Positions 6,901 to 8,135 of a DNA stretch of 8,135 nt are shown here, piece by piece. The DNA lies in contig RDXT01000602.1 of the NCBI GenBank assembly GCA_004292985.1, positions 1 through 8,135 of the forward strand, read 5' to 3'. The translations under genes and the position numbers were made by a program. The DNA comes from Bacteroidota bacterium (GTDB lineage Bacteria > Bacteroidota > Bacteroidia > J057). Each line of letters starts with the position of its first letter. The stretch's first letter is position 1. Under the pieces are notes generated by a model. That model ran no database searches, was not told the DNA's origin, and worked only from the letters and a program-made list of their open reading frames with translations.

Positions 6901-7056
6901 CAGGGAAGTGTGATCAATGTACCTGCCAAACCTACCCGCGAAGAGCAAAACCGCCCGGCTACTGCCGGCCTGAAAGTAAGTGTGCAGGACATCCTGGCCT
7001 CGCTTACTTCGATACTCACTTTCTACCTGCTGCTCAATACCACAATCAACCGATAA
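3913..7056 (+). CDS. Very large multi-SLBB polysaccharide export protein (Wza-like, outer envelope)
   Basis: The product has 1047 residues, nearly three times the length of Wza (about 380). It has a signal peptide (1-26, cleavage likely after GWA) with no lipobox; I see no cysteine in the whole protein. Residues 28-130 are rich in Pro, Gln and Ala and end in an acidic stretch (EEEKSEYED). A polysaccharide export domain follows at about 152-230 (VPEDYLVGTGDQFQVTISG). Then come about eight SLBB units, starting near 235, 318, 408, 501, 643, 745, 846 and 929, recognised by G-x-V-x-x-PG-x-Y and the later AGG. The protein ends in a hydrophobic helix (about 1025-1045), possibly comparable to the outer-membrane helix of Wza. 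Its likely role is a periplasmic and outer-membrane conduit for capsule or exopolysaccharide. ATG 3913 is preferred to in-frame TTG 3901 because it fits the -7 box and gives a standard signal peptide. The co-polymerase gene follows after 13 bases, consistent with an operon. Confidence 0.9.
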   Translation: MTRLFTHPKIFALAAALLLSYVAGWAQPTGLPSSIPAGGLPQNLQQRVQELNRAGITPQQIDAYRQSGQVPAGLSTIGAPSATLPTSAPSAAQITPTEIQGKEDVLEEEKSEYEDRPQEKIPTNLQPVFSKVFGHEIFNDTTLDFTAFASRSVPEDYLVGTGDQFQVTISGTNNYSENLNVREDGSVQVAVYGKVFVGGMTFAQAREALRSRYRSIVSSQAVINVQISPNARAITVNIVGEVRKPGAYRISPATPAFNALFFAGGVSDMGTVRNIQIRRNGRLVQVLDLYDYLIRGTNTPIFLQENDFIYVPIQGKIAEAYGGVRRAKEYELREGEHLKTLIEFSGGLTYDALRLKAQLARLENQTTFREVLIDIALDSILRDPTKDYFLQDGDQLYVEQARRGAFNIVQIFGDVEYPGTYQLVEGGTVRDLITRAGGVSINSYLDRAYVVRIVPGSNDLQYIPIKLTDIFTNPADSNNIPLQFFDALRIFSQSEFKEKRYISLTGQVRRPGIYQTSEGMTLKDLIFMAGGFKDEADLRNIELSTITRAEFLDLARFLEESQKAAAQAGTPIDPVTGNNQGGAALATTDTDPLAGITPDEQVVQRISVDAQWQNDPLMDTLTINQFDRVRIYSKYDFIFSESIAIEGAVKRPGEYLLKRGMTLKDLLYQAGGLTENADVKEVELYRDIDLDDLGNFNTGTSEKEIIRVKIDEDWQTGTITDSLIVEDYRKIIIRSETDFFTTGYVTIKGYVNQPGTFEVSPNMTLKDLIYKANGLRMEADFDKIELTRIIEVEDANGTIIPTPISISEVSASQNWQSDSNLDQIKLNHYDQVFVRRNPFFELQQSVFVEGEVLVEGEYNKSSKTEHLSSLVARAGGITDLAYLDGAYLLRPEIGQVSLRLEKALKRPGTRFDIPLQKGDTLVIPARLDIVTINGNVRQPSTTVIYEIGNKKLKYYVQFAGGFDKRTRKKDVTVAYMDGRVKGTHRILFKRIYPKVEQGSVINVPAKPTREEQNRPATAGLKVSVQDILASLTSILTFYLLLNTTINR
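4615..6921 (+). repeat. Tandem SLBB repeat region within the export protein
   Basis: About eight diverged SLBB units, spaced 83, 90, 93, 142, 102, 101 and 83 residues apart, are encoded here. Units 4, 5 and 6 are the most alike: each carries MTLKDL (codons at 5470, 5893 and 6199), and the DNA itself repeats ATGACCCTCAAAGACCTG exactly at 5470 and 5893, with one change at 6199. Unit 2 is degenerate: it reads YGGVRRAKEYEL where a PG pair is expected. In known SLBB proteins these domains stack into rings or bind glycans; such an arrangement here is inference. Confidence 0.8.
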
Positions 7057-7069
7057 ACCTTTCGCTGCA

Positions 7070-8107
7070 TTGAACCCGAAAGCCATCATAGAACGCGTCT
7101 TAGCCTACCTGAATCACTTCAGGAGCCGCTGGATACTGGTGCTGATCATCCTCCTGGTTATGACAGCCCTCTTCACGACCCAGGGGCTGCTGCGTCCGAA
7201 ATATTACTCTGCCGAGACCATCTTTCACCCCGAAATTGGCATGGAAGAAGGCGCAAGGCCAGAGGCGCTTTCGCTGATCCTGGGCGACGCAGCCGGGGGT
7301 GCAGGCGGAGAAGCCGTGTTTATGATGGGGATTCTCCAGAGTCGCCACCTGAGCGAAGCCGTAGCTGCCGACAGCATAATGATGTATGGCCAGAAGCGCC
7401 TGATCGCAGACCTGCTGATCGAACACACCCCTCCTTTCACCTCACTTACTTCATTGATTGTCAACACCTTCGTTCCGCCCAAAATCCCCTCAACCTATGC
7501 CAGACGTATTGTGTCTGCGGGGCGGCAGTTGCGGGGCAGCCTGATGATCGAAGAGCGGGAAGACGGGTTTATCCAGATGCAGATATCGTATTACAATGAC
7601 AGTCTCTGCGGTAAAATCAGCCGGTCCTATATCAAGCAGCTCGATGTCTATTACAAGCGGCAAAAAACCGAAAAAGCAGCCCGGAATGTGGCTTTTTTCG
7701 CCAACCGGGCCGATTCTGTAAAAAAAGAATTAGACAAAGTCAGTTACGCCATCGCCAACTACCGCGACCGCAACCAGTTTAGCTCTCTGCTCAGAAATGA
7801 AGTATATCCTACCGACCTGACCCTGAAACAGGGCATGCTCCAGCAGATGTACAGCAGCCTGATTATCTCCCGCGAGCAGGCCGTAGCCCAGCTTCAGCAG
7901 GATACGCCGATCATTCAGGTACTCGACGAGCCTGATCCGCCCTACGATACGGTTAAAGCCTCATTGGTACTCTACATTTTGATCGGGCTGTTTCTGGGAC
8001 TGTTTATCAGCTTCTTTGTTGTGTGCCGGAAAATGCTCGTCGCCGATATTACGCAACTGATTCAGCAGCAATTGTTAAAGGCAGAGAACGCGGCGACGGA
8101 GTCCTGA
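7070..8107 (+). CDS. Wzz-like polysaccharide co-polymerase / chain-length determinant protein
   Basis: The product has 345 residues and the layout of polysaccharide co-polymerases. A short cytoplasmic N-terminus leads to a first membrane helix (about 21-41), then a long periplasmic domain with a helical, coiled-coil-prone stretch (about 190-280), a proline-rich segment DEPDPPYD (286-293) just before a second helix (298-318), and a short cytoplasmic tail. MGILQSRHLSEAV (86-98) matches the region near the first beta strands of Wzz proteins. Family members set polysaccharide chain length or couple polymerisation to export. No tyrosine-kinase domain is fused at the C-terminus. TTG 7070 is taken as the start because the next in-frame ATG (7160) lies inside the first helix, while GTG 6980 would add residues that only shadow the SLBB gene. 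The gap from the SLBB stop is 13 bases, so the two genes are probably co-transcribed and their products likely partners. Confidence 0.85.
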   Translation: MNPKAIIERVLAYLNHFRSRWILVLIILLVMTALFTTQGLLRPKYYSAETIFHPEIGMEEGARPEALSLILGDAAGGAGGEAVFMMGILQSRHLSEAVAADSIMMYGQKRLIADLLIEHTPPFTSLTSLIVNTFVPPKIPSTYARRIVSAGRQLRGSLMIEEREDGFIQMQISYYNDSLCGKISRSYIKQLDVYYKRQKTEKAARNVAFFANRADSVKKELDKVSYAIANYRDRNQFSSLLRNEVYPTDLTLKQGMLQQMYSSLIISREQAVAQLQQDTPIIQVLDEPDPPYDTVKASLVLYILIGLFLGLFISFFVVCRKMLVADITQLIQQQLLKAENAATES

Positions 8108-8135
8108 TCTCTGCCCGGAGTCTCCGGATACAGGA
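8102..8135 (+). repeat. Nested inverted repeat at the end of the co-polymerase gene
   Basis: CCGGAG (8115-8120) and CTCCGG (8122-8127) flank a single T, and TCCTG (8102-8106) pairs with CAGGA (8131-8135) outside them. As RNA the inner arm could form a CCGG stem with a five-base loop. The outer arm includes the stop codon region. The window ends here, so it is unclear whether a T-tract follows (a terminator) or the operon continues. The stems are short and could be chance. Confidence 0.25.

Noticed and set aside
1..8135. Possible defence system, mobile element or phage region
   Set aside because: All genes are housekeeping or envelope export genes with similar base composition; no transposase, integrase, nuclease, direct-repeat array or attachment-like repeat was seen.

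Overview
The window looks like the chromosome of a Bacteroidota species with a fairly GC-rich genome, perhaps of the Cytophagia or Saprospiria type (inference). Evidence: a type IX secretion C-terminal sorting domain at the left edge, LptB and GH3-family proteins of Bacteroidota type, TAnnTTTG-like -7 boxes, and no recognisable Shine-Dalgarno sequences before the starts. There are six complete genes plus one gene cut by the left edge. I see no tRNA, rRNA, CRISPR array, insertion sequence or phage gene, and no gene-free stretch longer than about 100 bases.

Layout. At 1-336 is the 3' end of a secreted protein carrying a T9SS type A sorting domain. An 80-base gap with a possible promoter follows. 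Then come lptB (417-1145), the ATPase of the lipopolysaccharide export machine, and a GH3-family acyl-adenylating enzyme (1142-2668), joined by a 4-base ATGA overlap. Phosphatidylserine decarboxylase (2671-3321, minus strand) converges on the GH3 gene with only two bases between the stop codons. It diverges from methylmalonyl-CoA epimerase (3413-3811) across a 91-base shared upstream region.

The right half opens what looks like a capsule or exopolysaccharide export operon. After a clear TAGATTTG box comes a very large SLBB-repeat polysaccharide export protein (3913-7056, 1047 residues, about eight SLBB units). Thirteen bases later begins a Wzz-like polysaccharide co-polymerase (7070-8107) with two membrane helices and no kinase domain. 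Together these two would span the envelope: the co-polymerase in the inner membrane, and the SLBB protein as periplasmic conduit and outer-membrane channel. Glycosyltransferase, flippase or polymerase genes are expected to the right, outside the window.

Most of the window is envelope biology: LPS export, phospholipid synthesis, polysaccharide export and T9SS secretion. I did not find a clearly new system. The items most worth a second look are the overlapping lptB-GH3 pair, which ties an enzyme of unknown bacterial substrate to LPS transport, and the unusual repeat architecture of the SLBB exporter.
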